From the NCBI RefSeq assembly GCF_022179325.1, contig NZ_BPQQ01000087.1, positions 1-52,159 on the forward strand: a DNA stretch of 52,159 nt, given 5' to 3'. Positions 40,003-48,859 of the stretch are shown here, one piece after another. The position numbers were made by a program, and so were the translations under genes. Every line of letters starts with the position of its first letter. Within the stretch, counting starts at the first letter, position 1. A model generated the notes under the pieces. That model saw nothing but the letters and a program-made list of their open reading frames with translations. It did not search any database and was not told where the DNA came from. The DNA is from Methylobacterium isbiliense. GTDB taxonomy: Bacteria > Pseudomonadota > Alphaproteobacteria > Rhizobiales > Beijerinckiaceae.

Positions 40003-42510
40003 ATGGCCTCCAGCATCACGCTGTCCGCCGCGACGCGCCAGAACCTGCTCTCGCTCCAGGACACCGCCAACCTCCTCTCCACCACCCAGTCCCGCCTGTC
40101 GACCGGCAAGAAGGTCAACTCGGCGCTCGACAACCCGACCAACTTCTTCACCTCGCAGAGCCTGACGGCGCGGTCCTCCGACCTCTCCAACCTGCTCGAC
40201 GGCATCTCGAACGGCGTCCAGACCATCCAGGCCGCCAACCAGGGCATCACCTCGATCCAAAAGCTGGTCGATTCGGCGAAGTCCACCGCGAACCAGGCGC
40301 TCGCCGACAAGAGCGCGACCTCCAGCGGCCAGGCCGCCACCGCCGCCACCGTGTTCGGCAGCAAGTCCTTCCAGGGCCTCGCGGGCACGCTCGACGGCAC
40401 GCAGGACTTCTCGTCGCTGAGCAAGGACGGCTCGATCGACATCTCGCTCGACGGCGGCAAGACCTCGACCACGATCCGGCTCGACTCCTCGACCCTGAAG
40501 ACCTCCGCCACCGACCTCACCAAGGTCACGGCCGCGCAGGTCTCCTCGGCGATCAACAGCCAGATCGCCAACAGCACCGCGCTCAAGGGCAAGGTGAGCG
40601 CGTCGGTCGGCTCCGACGGCCGCATCTCGTTCTCGACCACGTCGGCGGGTGCGACCCAGCAGCTCAAGGTGTCGGGCGCGGCCTCCTCGACCATCGACAT
40701 CGGCTTCGGCAAGGCGACGAACACCACCGCCGCCAGCGCGACCGCCGGCACCGCCCTCGCCGCCACCGTCACCCTCGGCCGCACGAACTCCGACAGCGCG
40801 AGCTTCACGGTCAACGACGGCTCGAAGTCAGTCGACATCAAGCTCGACCAGGACACGGTCTACGACACGGCCGGCAGCACGCTCGGCGCGACGGCGACCC
40901 GCGCCAACATCCTGTCGGCGATCAACAAGCAGCTCAGCGACGCCGGATCGTCCGTCACCGCGAGCCTGGACAGCGGCAACAAGCTCGTCTTCACCAGCCA
41001 GGATCTCGGTCCCTCGGCCGCGGTGAGCGTGATCGACAAGGGCGGCGACGCGACGATCGGGCTGTTTACTCAAACGGGATTCGACTTGGGCACGTTCACA
41101 AGCGGTACCGTGAACGCGGGCGCGATACGCCAAGCCGACACAGCGCTTGGCGCCACAAACAACTTTGACACCGGCTCGGCAAAATTCACGATCAGCGATG
41201 GCACCACTGCGGCCGAAATCGTCCTTGATACCAATTCGGCCATCGATACGGCGTCACCGCCTACCACACTCGGCGCCGCTGCCACTCGGGCGGACGTCGT
41301 CGCCGCAATCAACATCCAGCTGGCCGCAAAAGGCGTGAACATTACGGCGAGCCTCGATGGCGGCACAAACGAGTTGATCTTCACGAACGGAACAGCCGGT
41401 GCGTCTGGCGTCGTCGATGTTTCGGGCATCCGCGGCACGATCGATATCGGTTTCGGCGCTACGACATCGACCAGTGGTACCCAGACGTCGGGCACCGGCA
41501 CCGCGGCGAGTGGCCTGTCGGCCACCGGCTCGGACGCCACCGACGGCTCGGCCAAGGCCGTCATCACCGGGTCGAAGGCGCTGACCACCGTCGACCTGAA
41601 CACCGTGGGCAACAACGCCAGCTTCTCCATCCAGCTCGGCAGCGGTCAAGCCAAGACGATCACCCTGAATTCGACCACCGTCGCGCCGGTCAACGCCGCC
41701 GCCACCACGGGCGCCGAGCTGGTGGCCGCGATCAACAAGCAGTTCGATGCCGATACCGGCCTGTCGGGCCAGATCAAGGCGAGCCTGGACGTCAACAACA
41801 AGCTGGTGATCAGCTCGACGGCCGGCGGCTCGTCGCAGAAGATCACCATCACCCCGGCCCAGGGCACGACCCAAGCCAACAACGTCGATATCGGCTTCGG
41901 CTCGCAGACCTCGCTGATCAACTCCGTCGCCACCAACACCGCGACGGCGATCACCGCGACCGGCAAGGACAGCACCGGCAGCACCAACACCACCCGCGAG
42001 TCGCTGGCCAAGCAGTTCAACGAGCTGCTGAACCAGATCACCCAGCAGGCCAAGGATTCGAGCTACAACGGCGTCAACCTGCTCTACCGCACCACGGACG
42101 ACGCCAGCGAGAACACCCTGCGGGTGACGTTCAACGAGAACGGTTCGTCGAACATCGACATCAAGGGCGTGAAGTTCGACTCCGACGGCCTCGGCCTCAC
42201 CTCGGTGACCGGCGGCTTCCAGTCGGACGACGAGATCAAGGCGACCCTGACCGCGATCACCTCGGCGACCAACAAGCTGCGCTCGCAGTCCTCGACCTTC
42301 GGCTCGAACCTCTCGGTGGTGCAGAACCGTCAGGACTTCTCGAAGAACCTGATCAACATCCTCGACACCGGCTCGGCGAACCTGACCAACGCCGACCTGA
42401 ACGAGGAGGCGGCGAACTCGCAGGCCCTGTCGACCCGCAACTCGCTGGCGATCTCGGCGCTCTCGCTCGCCAACCAGGCGCAGCAGGGCATCCTGCAGCT
42501 CCTGCGCTGA
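40003..42510 (+). CDS. fliC: Very large flagellin with four internal repeats
   Basis: 835 residues. N-terminal D0/D1 domain (about 1-100: 'NLLSLQDTANLLSTTQSRLSTGKKVNSALDNPTNFF') and C-terminal domain (about 665-835: 'SNGVNLL...', ending 'NSLAISALSLANQAQQGILQLLR') are classical. The middle (about 126-640) is composed of four roughly 110-residue units resembling Flagellin_IN: 126-240, 255-360, 372-490 and 520-637. Three end in 'DIGFG'. Unit three (DNA about 41060-41470) uses codons rich in A and T, unlike the rest of the gene. AAAAAGGA precedes the ATG at 40003. Exported by the flagellar type III system. Confidence 0.92.
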   Translation: MASSITLSAATRQNLLSLQDTANLLSTTQSRLSTGKKVNSALDNPTNFFTSQSLTARSSDLSNLLDGISNGVQTIQAANQGITSIQKLVDSAKSTANQALADKSATSSGQAATAATVFGSKSFQGLAGTLDGTQDFSSLSKDGSIDISLDGGKTSTTIRLDSSTLKTSATDLTKVTAAQVSSAINSQIANSTALKGKVSASVGSDGRISFSTTSAGATQQLKVSGAASSTIDIGFGKATNTTAASATAGTALAATVTLGRTNSDSASFTVNDGSKSVDIKLDQDTVYDTAGSTLGATATRANILSAINKQLSDAGSSVTASLDSGNKLVFTSQDLGPSAAVSVIDKGGDATIGLFTQTGFDLGTFTSGTVNAGAIRQADTALGATNNFDTGSAKFTISDGTTAAEIVLDTNSAIDTASPPTTLGAAATRADVVAAINIQLAAKGVNITASLDGGTNELIFTNGTAGASGVVDVSGIRGTIDIGFGATTSTSGTQTSGTGTAASGLSATGSDATDGSAKAVITGSKALTTVDLNTVGNNASFSIQLGSGQAKTITLNSTTVAPVNAAATTGAELVAAINKQFDADTGLSGQIKASLDVNNKLVISSTAGGSSQKITITPAQGTTQANNVDIGFGSQTSLINSVATNTATAITATGKDSTGSTNTTRESLAKQFNELLNQITQQAKDSSYNGVNLLYRTTDDASENTLRVTFNENGSSNIDIKGVKFDSDGLGLTSVTGGFQSDDEIKATLTAITSATNKLRSQSSTFGSNLSVVQNRQDFSKNLINILDTGSANLTNADLNEEAANSQALSTRNSLAISALSLANQAQQGILQLLR

Positions 42511-42536
42511 TCGGCACTGACAGATCCGAACAGGCG

Positions 42537-42567
42537 AACGGCCGGGGCTCGCGCCCCGGCCGTTTCC
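42537..42567 (+). terminator. Rho-independent terminator of the flagellin gene
   Basis: AACGGCCGGGGC (42537-42548) and GCCCCGGCCGTT (42553-42564) form a perfect 12-bp stem with a TCGC loop, followed by TTCCC. It is also between the convergent flagellin and phoB genes and could serve both. Confidence 0.75.
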
Positions 42568-42583
42568 CGTTGTGCGAGGCGCC

Positions 42584-43285
42584 TCAGGCGGCGCCGGCGA
42601 ACATCTCGTCGAAGGAATAGCCGGAGCCGCGCACGGTGCGGATCGGGTCCGGGCTGCGGGGGCGGTTGATGGCTTTGCGCAGGCGGCCGATATGGACGTC
42701 GACGGTGCGTTCGTCGATGTAGACGTCGTGGCCCCAGACCCCGTCGAGGAGCTGCTCGCGGGAAAAGACCCGCCCGGGGCTCTGCATCAGGAATTCGAGC
42801 AGCTTGAACTCGGTCGGGCCGAGATGGAGCTCGCGGCCCTCGCGGCGCACCCGGTGGCTGACGCGGTCGAGTTCGATGTCGCCCGCGACCAGGAGATGCG
42901 CGACGTGGGCGGGCTTGGCGCGCCGCAGCAGGGCGCGGACCCGCGCCAGCAGCTCGGGCACCGAGAACGGCTTGACGATGTAGTCGTCGGCCCCGGTGGC
43001 GAGCCCGCGCACCCGGTCCCCCTCTTCGCCGCGCGCGGTGAGCATGATCACCGGCAGGCGCTCGGTCTCGCGCCGCGCGCGGATGCGCCTGCACAGCTCG
43101 ATGCCGGACAGCCCCGGCACCATCCAGTCGAGCAGGACGAGGTCCGGCACCTGCTCGCGCAGGCGCAGGTCGGCCTCGTCGCCGCGGGCGACGGCGTCGA
43201 CCTCGAAGCCCTCGGCTTCGAGGTTGTAGCGCAGGAGGAGCGTGAGCGGCTCCTCGTCCTCGACGATCAGGATACGCGTCGACAT
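42584..43285 (-). CDS. phoB: Phosphate regulon response regulator PhoB
   Basis: 233 residues: a receiver domain (phospho-acceptor D53; D10/E11 acidic pocket; K104) and an OmpR-type winged helix from about 135. 'PTEFKLLEFLMQSPGRVFSREQLLDGVWGHDVYIDERTVDVHIGRLRKAI' is highly typical of PhoB. It binds PHO boxes such as the one before pstS and activates phosphate-starvation genes. It is the last gene of the operon pstS-pstC-pstA-pstB-phoU-phoB; the sensor kinase phoR is not in the window. Confidence 0.96.
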   Translation of the reverse strand: MSTRILIVEDEEPLTLLLRYNLEAEGFEVDAVARGDEADLRLREQVPDLVLLDWMVPGLSGIELCRRIRARRETERLPVIMLTARGEEGDRVRGLATGADDYIVKPFSVPELLARVRALLRRAKPAHVAHLLVAGDIELDRVSHRVRREGRELHLGPTEFKLLEFLMQSPGRVFSREQLLDGVWGHDVYIDERTVDVHIGRLRKAINRPRSPDPIRTVRGSGYSFDEMFAGAA

Positions 43286-43310
43286 GCCGGTTTCTCGGGG
43301 ACGGGCGGCC

Positions 43311-44030
43311 TCACGCCCCCGGCCCGGCCGACACCGTGGCGTAGTTCGAGGCGTCGTTCTTGGGGCGGTCGGTGGGCAGGGTCTCGCCGGTGACGAGGTA
43401 GTGGATCGTCTCGGCGATGTTGGTGGTGTGGTCGCCGATCCGCTCGACGTTCTTGGCGCAGAACAGCAGGTGCGTGCAGAAGCTGATGTTGCGCGGATCC
43501 TCCATCATGTAGGTCAGGAGTTCGCGGAACAGCGAGGTGTAGAGCGCATCGATGCCGCCGTCGCGCTCCCAGACGTCGCGGGCGGCCTTGACGTCCTGGG
43601 TCGCATAGGCGTCGAGCACGTCCTTGAGCTGCTCCTGCACCAGCTCGCTCATGTGCTGCACGCCGAGGACGATTTTTTGCGGCTGCATCTGGTCGCTGAT
43701 GGCGACCACGCGCTTGGCGATGTTCTTGGCGAGGTCGCCGATGCGTTCGAGGTCGCCCGAGACGCGGATGGCCGAGATGGTCTCGCGCAGGTCGATCGCC
43801 ATCGGCTGGCGCCGGGCGATGAGCAGGATCGCCTTCTCCTCGATCTCGCGCTGGAGCACGTCGAGGCGCTGGTCGGCGGCGATGATGGCCTGGGCGAGGG
43901 AGGCGTCGCGCCGCACGAGGGCGGTGCCGGCATCCGCCATCATCTTCTCGGCGATGCCGCCCATCTCGGCGATGCTGCGGCGCAGGTTCTGCAGGTCCGT
44001 GTCGTAGGAGGACACGATATGCTCGGACAT
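43311..44030 (-). CDS. phoU: Phosphate transport system regulator PhoU
   Basis: 239 residues of two three-helix bundles, beginning 'MSEHIVSSYDTDLQNLRRSIAEMGGIAEKMM' and ending with 'CAKNVERIGDHTTNIAETIHYLVTGE', the conserved metal-binding motif repeated once in the middle ('DLERIGDLAKNIAKRV'). It mediates repression of the Pho regulon by PstSCAB and PhoR. It starts about 30 bases behind pstB. Confidence 0.95.
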   Translation of the reverse strand: MSEHIVSSYDTDLQNLRRSIAEMGGIAEKMMADAGTALVRRDASLAQAIIAADQRLDVLQREIEEKAILLIARRQPMAIDLRETISAIRVSGDLERIGDLAKNIAKRVVAISDQMQPQKIVLGVQHMSELVQEQLKDVLDAYATQDVKAARDVWERDGGIDALYTSLFRELLTYMMEDPRNISFCTHLLFCAKNVERIGDHTTNIAETIHYLVTGETLPTDRPKNDASNYATVSAGPGA

Positions 44031-44058
44031 GGCATGGTCCCGGTTCGCGAGAGGGGGA

Positions 44059-44877
44059 TCAGCCGAAGCGGCCGGTGATGTAGTCCTGGGTCTGGCGCTT
44101 CGTCGGATTCATGAACAGGCGGTTGGTGGGCCCGAACTCGATCAGTTCGCCGAGATACATGAAGGCCGTGAATTGCGAGATGCGCGCCGCCTGCTGCATG
44201 TTGTGGGTGACGATCGCGATGGTGAACTCGGAGCGCAGCTGCTCGATCAGCTCCTCGATGCGCCCGGTCGAGATCGGGTCGAGGGCCGAGGTGGGCTCGT
44301 CGAACAGGATCACCTCGGGGCGCTGGGCCACCGTGCGGGCGATGCAGAGGCGCTGCTGCTGGCCGCCCGACAGGCCCATGCCGGATTGCCGGAGCTTGTC
44401 CTTGACCTCGTCCCAGAGGGCCGACTTGCGCAGGGCCTCCTCCACGCGGGCGTCGACCTCGGCCTTGGGCAGCCGCTCGTAGAGCCGGATGCCGAAGGCG
44501 ATGTTGTCGTAGATCGACATCGGGAACGGCGTCGGCTTCTGAAACACCATGCCGACCCGGGCGCGCAGTTCGTTGAGGTCGATCGAGTTGTCGAGGATGT
44601 TGCGCCCGTCGAGCAGGATCTCGCCCTCCGCGCGCTGCTCCGGATAGAGGCTGTAGATCCGGTTGAAGGTGCGCAGCAGCGTGGACTTGCCGCAGCCCGA
44701 CGGCCCGATCAGGGCCGTGACCTGCCGGTCGTGGAAGTTGAGGTCGATGTTCTTCAGGCCCTGGAACGAGCCATAGTAGAAGTTGAGGTTCTTCACGGCG
44801 ACGCGGATCGGGGCGGTCTCGTCGGCCTTGCTGGACCCGACGACGGGCGCGGCGGTGGCGGTGGCGGTGGCACTCAT
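44059..44877 (-). CDS. pstB: Phosphate ABC transporter ATP-binding protein PstB
   Basis: 272 residues with Walker A 'GPSGCGKST' (58-66), signature '[17 protein letters not shown]' and Walker B '[13 protein letters not shown]'. '[20 protein letters not shown]' is the PstB-specific Q-loop region. A 20-residue Ala/Ser-rich extension precedes the core. It energises phosphate import together with PstC and PstA, whose genes directly precede it. Confidence 0.96.
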   Translation of the reverse strand: MSATATATAAPVVGSSKADETAPIRVAVKNLNFYYGSFQGLKNIDLNFHDRQVTALIGPSGCGKSTLLRTFNRIYSLYPEQRAEGEILLDGRNILDNSIDLNELRARVGMVFQKPTPFPMSIYDNIAFGIRLYERLPKAEVDARVEEALRKSALWDEVKDKLRQSGMGLSGGQQQRLCIARTVAQRPEVILFDEPTSALDPISTGRIEELIEQLRSEFTIAIVTHNMQQAARISQFTAFMYLGELIEFGPTNRLFMNPTKRQTQDYITGRFG

Positions 44878-44902
44878 CGGTGTTCTCCGGCAGGGGTCAG
44901 CG

Positions 44903-45814
44903 TCAGCGGGCCTTGCCGCCGCGCAGGAAGACGCGGGCCGTGATCGACAGGGCGAGGATCGCGACCGTGATGAGCAGCGCCCCCGCCCAGGCGAGCTGGC
45001 GCCAGTTCTCGTAGGGCGAGAGGGCGAACTGGTAGATCATCACCGGCAGGTTGGCGACGCCGCCCATCAGATTGGGGCTGAACCAGGAATTGTTGTTGAG
45101 CGCGGTGAAGAGCAGCGGCGCGGTCTCGCCGGCGATGCGGGCGAGCGCGAGCAGGATGCCGGTGACGATGCCGGCCTGCGCGGCGCGCCACGTCACGTGG
45201 CGGATCACCAGCGAGGGCGGGGCGCCGAGCGCCGCGCCGGCCTCGCGCAGGGGGCCGGGCACGAGGCGCAGCATGTCCTCGGTGGTGCGCACGATCACCG
45301 GGGTGGCGATGATGGCGAGCGCGACGCCGCCGGCCCAGCCCGAGTAGCCGCCCATCGTGCGCACCATCACGGTGTAGACGAACAGGCCGATCAGGATCGA
45401 GGGCGCCGAGAGCAGGATGTCGTTGAGGAAGCGGATCAGGTCGGCGAGCTTCGAGGTCTTGCCGTACTCGGCGAGGTAGGTCCCCGCCATCACGCCGACC
45501 GGCGTCGCCACCACGATGCCGAGCGTCGTCATCACGAGGCTGCCGAGGATCGCGTTGGCGATGCCGCCGCCCTCGGAGCCCGGACCCGGGGTCGGCTCGG
45601 TGAACAGCGCGAGCGAGAAGCCGCGCAGCCCCTCGACGATCAGCATGAGCAGGATCGAGCCGAGCACGACCGCGCCGAGCAGGGTCGCGAGGGCGCACAG
45701 GATCTTGAGCGCGCGGTCCGCGGTGCGGCGGCCGGCGCGCACGCGGCCCCAGGTCGGAGCGGCCAGCGCGGCGGCGCCGTGGGACGCCGGGGCGAGGTTC
45801 GGGCGGGCATCCAT
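44903..45814 (-). CDS. pstA: Phosphate ABC transporter permease PstA
   Basis: 303 residues, about six membrane helices. The cytoplasmic EAA-type loop '[50 protein letters not shown]' is diagnostic. The N-terminal 30 residues are Ala/Pro-rich and hydrophilic. It forms the channel with PstC. Its start codon lies about 20 bases from the end of pstC. Confidence 0.94.
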   Translation of the reverse strand: MDARPNLAPASHGAAALAAPTWGRVRAGRRTADRALKILCALATLLGAVVLGSILLMLIVEGLRGFSLALFTEPTPGPGSEGGGIANAILGSLVMTTLGIVVATPVGVMAGTYLAEYGKTSKLADLIRFLNDILLSAPSILIGLFVYTVMVRTMGGYSGWAGGVALAIIATPVIVRTTEDMLRLVPGPLREAGAALGAPPSLVIRHVTWRAAQAGIVTGILLALARIAGETAPLLFTALNNNSWFSPNLMGGVANLPVMIYQFALSPYENWRQLAWAGALLITVAILALSITARVFLRGGKAR

Positions 45815-45833
45815 GACGGGGCTCCCTCGGGGC

Positions 45834-46808
45834 TCAGGCCACCTTCACGCGGCGCACCAGCAGCCGGGCGATGATGAGGACGATGAAGGTGACGACGAAC
45901 AGGATGCAGCCGAGGGCCAGCAGCGCGTGGAGCTGCATCCCGTCCGCCTCGTTGAACTCGTTGGCGATGCGCGAGGCGATGGTCGAGCCCGGATCGAAGA
46001 TCGAGGCCGAGAGCCGGTTGGCGTTGCCGATCACGAAGGTCACCGCCATCGTCTCGCCCAGCGCGCGGCCGAGCCCCAGCATGATCGCGCCGATGATCGA
46101 CACGGAGGCCTGCGGGATCAGCACATGGCGCACTACCTCCCAGGTGGTGCAGCCGATTCCGTAGGCGCTCTCGCGCAGCACGGTCGGGATCTGGTCGAGC
46201 ATGTCGCGGGTGATCGAGGCCACGAAGGGCACGATCATGATGGCCAGGATGATGCCGGCCGTGAGCACGCCCACGCCCGAGGGCACCTGGGCGTAGAGCA
46301 GCGTGCCGACGATCGGCAGCCCCTCGACGAGGTTCGACACCGGCACCTGCACGAAGCGGGCGAAGAGCGGGGCGAAGATGAACAGGCCCCACATCCCGTA
46401 GATGATGCTCGGGACCGAGGCGAGCAGCTCGATCGTCATCGCCACCGGGCGGCGCGCCCAGCCCGGGCAGAGCTGGGTGAGGTAGATGGCGATGCCGAGC
46501 GAGATCGGCACACCGATGACGAGGGCCAGCGCCGCCGAGGCCAGCGTGCCGATGATGGCCACGAAGGCCCCGTATTCCTCGCGCCCGACATTCCAGGCGC
46601 TCGACGTGATGAAGCCCGGCCCGAAGGTCTGGAAGGCCGGCCAGCCGCCATAGGCGATCGAGGCCAGGATCCCGGCGAGCACCAGAAGGACGAGCAGCGC
46701 GGAGGCGTAGGCGGCAAGGTGGAAGATGCGGTCCGCGATCGGGCTCGGGGCGCTGCGTGCGCGCCGCGGCGCGGCAGCGAGTGCGACGTTCTCAGACAAC
46801 GCGACCAT
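45834..46808 (-). CDS. pstC: Phosphate ABC transporter permease PstC
   Basis: 324 residues with about six membrane helices and a basic Ala-rich N-terminus. '[52 protein letters not shown]' is the PstC loop with the conserved '[12 protein letters not shown]'. It pairs with PstA. A strong hairpin lies between pstS and this gene. Confidence 0.94.
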   Translation of the reverse strand: MVALSENVALAAAPRRARSAPSPIADRIFHLAAYASALLVLLVLAGILASIAYGGWPAFQTFGPGFITSSAWNVGREEYGAFVAIIGTLASAALALVIGVPISLGIAIYLTQLCPGWARRPVAMTIELLASVPSIIYGMWGLFIFAPLFARFVQVPVSNLVEGLPIVGTLLYAQVPSGVGVLTAGIILAIMIVPFVASITRDMLDQIPTVLRESAYGIGCTTWEVVRHVLIPQASVSIIGAIMLGLGRALGETMAVTFVIGNANRLSASIFDPGSTIASRIANEFNEADGMQLHALLALGCILFVVTFIVLIIARLLVRRVKVA

Positions 46809-46939
46809 CCGGGTTTCCCTTCAGTGAGCTGCCTGTAGCGCGTGGAGCGAACCGGCGCGAGCGGGACGAGGATCGATGACGGTGTGCAGGGGCGGGCCTG
46901 CCCGCCCCGACGAGGGATCCACGCGGCGCCTCTGAGGCT

Positions 46940-46976
46940 GCGGGGCTACCCCTCCCGAGGGGAGAGGCAGCCCCGC
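46940..46976 (-). promoter_or_regulatory. Intercistronic hairpin between pstS and pstC
   Basis: GCGGGGCT (46940-46947) and AGCCCCGC (46969-46976) are perfect arms, with a further inner hairpin CCCCT/AGGGG. It lies behind the pstS stop codon in the 193-base gap. Such structures often stabilise or attenuate mRNA so that the binding protein is made in excess over the permease; that role is inferred. Confidence 0.5.
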
Positions 46977-47001
46977 GCCTCGCGTCGGGCGCCCGGCCGG
47001 C

Positions 47002-48039
47002 TTACATGCCGAGGACCGGCTTGCCGTCCTTGCCGGTGACCTTCTTCCACTCGTCCTGGACGAGGCCGACCACCGCGTCGGGCAGCGGCACGTAGTCGAG
47101 GTCGCTCGCCAGCTTGTCGCCGCTCTTGTAGGCCCAGGAGAAGAACTTCAGCACCTCGGCGGCGCGGGCCGGGTCGTTGGGGGTCTTGGGCACGAGGATG
47201 AAGGTCGCGGCGGTGATCGGCCACGCCTTCTCGCCGGCCTGGTTGGTCAGCGCGATACCGAAGCCGGGAGCCGACTTCCAGTCGGCGTTGGCGGCCGCGG
47301 CCTGGAACGACTCGTCGCCCGGCATCGGGAACTTGCCGGCCTTGTTCTGGATCAGCGCCACCGGCAGGTTGTTCTGCTTGGCGTAGGCGTACTCGACGTA
47401 GCCGATCGCGTTCGGCACCTGCTTGACGACGGCGGTGACGCCCTCGTTGCCCTTGCCGCCCTGGCCGGCCGGCCAGCTCACCGCGGTAGCGGCGCCCAGT
47501 TCCTTCTTCCAGTCGGCGGAGACGTCCGACAGGTAGGTGGTGAAGATGTTCGTCGTGCCCGAGGCGTCCGAACGGTAGACCGGGGTGATCGCCGCGTCGG
47601 GAAGCTTCACGCCCTCGTTGAGCTTGGCGATCTTCGGATCCGACCACTTGCGGATCTTGCCCTGGTAGATCTCGGCCAGAAGCTCGCCGGTGAGCTTGAC
47701 CTCGCCGGTCCTGACGTTCGGCACGTTCACCACCGCGACGACGCCGCCCATCACGGTCGGGAACTGCACGAGCCCGTCCTTCTCCAGGGCTTCGCCCTTG
47801 AGCGGCGCGTCGGTGGCGCCGAAATCGACGGTGCGGGCCTGGATCTGCTTGATGCCGCCGCCCGAGCCGATGGACTGGTAGTTCAGGCCGGTGCCGGTCT
47901 CCTTGCGGTAGGTCTCGGCCCACTTGGAATAGACCGGGAACGGGAAGGTGGCGCCGGCTCCCGTGATGTCGGCGGCCGAGGCCGGGACGATCGGGGCGGT
48001 CGCGAGCCCGATGGCGAGCGCGAAGGCGAAGGGTTTCAC
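47002..48039 (-). CDS. pstS: Phosphate-binding periplasmic protein PstS
   Basis: 345 residues from the GTG at 48039, with signal peptide (V/M)KPFAFALAIGLATAPIVPASA cut before ADITGAGATFPFPVYSKW. Phosphate-binding segments 'GAGATFPFP', 'SIGSGGGIKQIQARTVDFGATDAPL' and 'RSDASGTTNIFTTYL' are conserved. I prefer GTG 48039 because GGAG lies six bases upstream; the ATG at 48051 gives four more residues but has no ribosome site. First gene of the Pst operon, with a PHO box about 100 bases upstream. Confidence 0.94.
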   Translation of the reverse strand: MKPFAFALAIGLATAPIVPASAADITGAGATFPFPVYSKWAETYRKETGTGLNYQSIGSGGGIKQIQARTVDFGATDAPLKGEALEKDGLVQFPTVMGGVVAVVNVPNVRTGEVKLTGELLAEIYQGKIRKWSDPKIAKLNEGVKLPDAAITPVYRSDASGTTNIFTTYLSDVSADWKKELGAATAVSWPAGQGGKGNEGVTAVVKQVPNAIGYVEYAYAKQNNLPVALIQNKAGKFPMPGDESFQAAAANADWKSAPGFGIALTNQAGEKAWPITAATFILVPKTPNDPARAAEVLKFFSWAYKSGDKLASDLDYVPLPDAVVGLVQDEWKKVTGKDGKPVLGM

Positions 48040-48142
48040 GATGCTCTCCATGTTTCTGTCGGTCTGGCGCGCGGCGGAGTCTGGAGGTCCGGCAAGCCGT
48101 TCATCGCCGCGGCGAGCGATACGCCCGTACGGCGCTGGCCCT

Positions 48143-48171
48143 ATGACAGTTGCATGACGGATCGATGACAC
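48143..48171 (-). promoter_or_regulatory. PHO box, three tandem half-sites, before pstS
   Basis: On the minus strand GTGTCAT-CGAT-CCGTCAT-GCAA-CTGTCAT: three copies of the PhoB half-site (consensus CTGTCAT) at 11-bp spacing, making two overlapping PHO boxes. It lies between divergent genes and is oriented to the pstS side. Confidence 0.88.
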
Positions 48172-48239
48172 ACGCGGTCCGCTCGAACCCGCGCCGATTC
48201 GCATGGGACGGTCGGGGGCCTTCGTGCGTTGTTCTGTCG

Positions 48240-48530
48240 ATGGCAACACGGGAACATCGAGGGTCGCAGGCCGTGCGGAACGCGGACGCGAGAGAGATCG
48301 GGAACGGAGACGACCAGAACCGGTCGGCCCTGCTGGCCCTGCATGCGGAGCGGGAGGCGCTGGAGCGCCGCCTCGCCCTCGCGCGGCAGCAACGGCTCTA
48401 CCTGTCGGATCCGGCGGCGATCGCGGCGGCCCAGACCGCCGAGCAGGACCTGCTGGTTCAGCTCGACCGGCTCCTCACCCGCATCCGCGCGGCAGAGTAC
48501 CGACACCGGCCGGGCGGCCGGCCCTGGTAG
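48240..48530 (+). CDS. Small hypothetical coiled-coil protein
   Basis: 96 residues. The middle, 'SALLALHAEREALERRLALARQQRLYLSD...AAAQTAEQDLLVQLDRLLTRIRAAEY', is a predicted two-helix coiled coil; the ends are Arg/Gly-rich. No family recognised. Start uncertain: ATG at 48240 (no clear ribosome site) or GTG at 48273. It diverges from pstS, so the PHO box could influence it too; that is conjecture. Confidence 0.5.
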   Translation: MATREHRGSQAVRNADAREIGNGDDQNRSALLALHAEREALERRLALARQQRLYLSDPAAIAAAQTAEQDLLVQLDRLLTRIRAAEYRHRPGGRPW

Positions 48531-48859
48531 GGGGCCGCGGCGCGCGGGCCCGGGAACCTTGCCGGGAACCTTGGCCGTGCCCAGCCGTTGCCGCACCGGC
48601 GGCTCCCGGGGTCCGGGCGCCGCGTGCCACGCGTGCGAGGAGGAGAGGCCGATGAGGGTCGGACCGGATCGAGGCGGCAGGGCCCGGACGTGGCCGATGG
48701 GACCCGTCTGACCCGCGTGCCGGCGTCGCACCGCGTCTGGACGGGCGCGGTCCCGGCCCCAGTTCCCGCAGCGATGCGCCAGCCGTCCTCCGGCCCGCGG
48801 CCGCCGGCGCCGCCGTCCGGACCTCCGCCCGACCTTCGCCAGCCCCGTGAGAGTAGCGC
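48531..48859. other. Intergenic region before the EcfG-family sigma gene
   Basis: About 330 bases, GC-rich, no credible gene. It contains two GGAAC motifs; the second forms an EcfG promoter at 48565-48589. If used, the leader of the sigma gene would be about 260 bases long. Confidence 0.5.
48565..48589 (+). promoter_or_regulatory. EcfG-type promoter of the sigma factor gene
   Basis: GGAAC (48565-48569) and CGTT (48586-48589) separated by 16 bases, a perfect consensus match. It points towards the sigma gene at 48860 and would make that gene autoregulated or part of the stress regulon. Confidence 0.62.
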
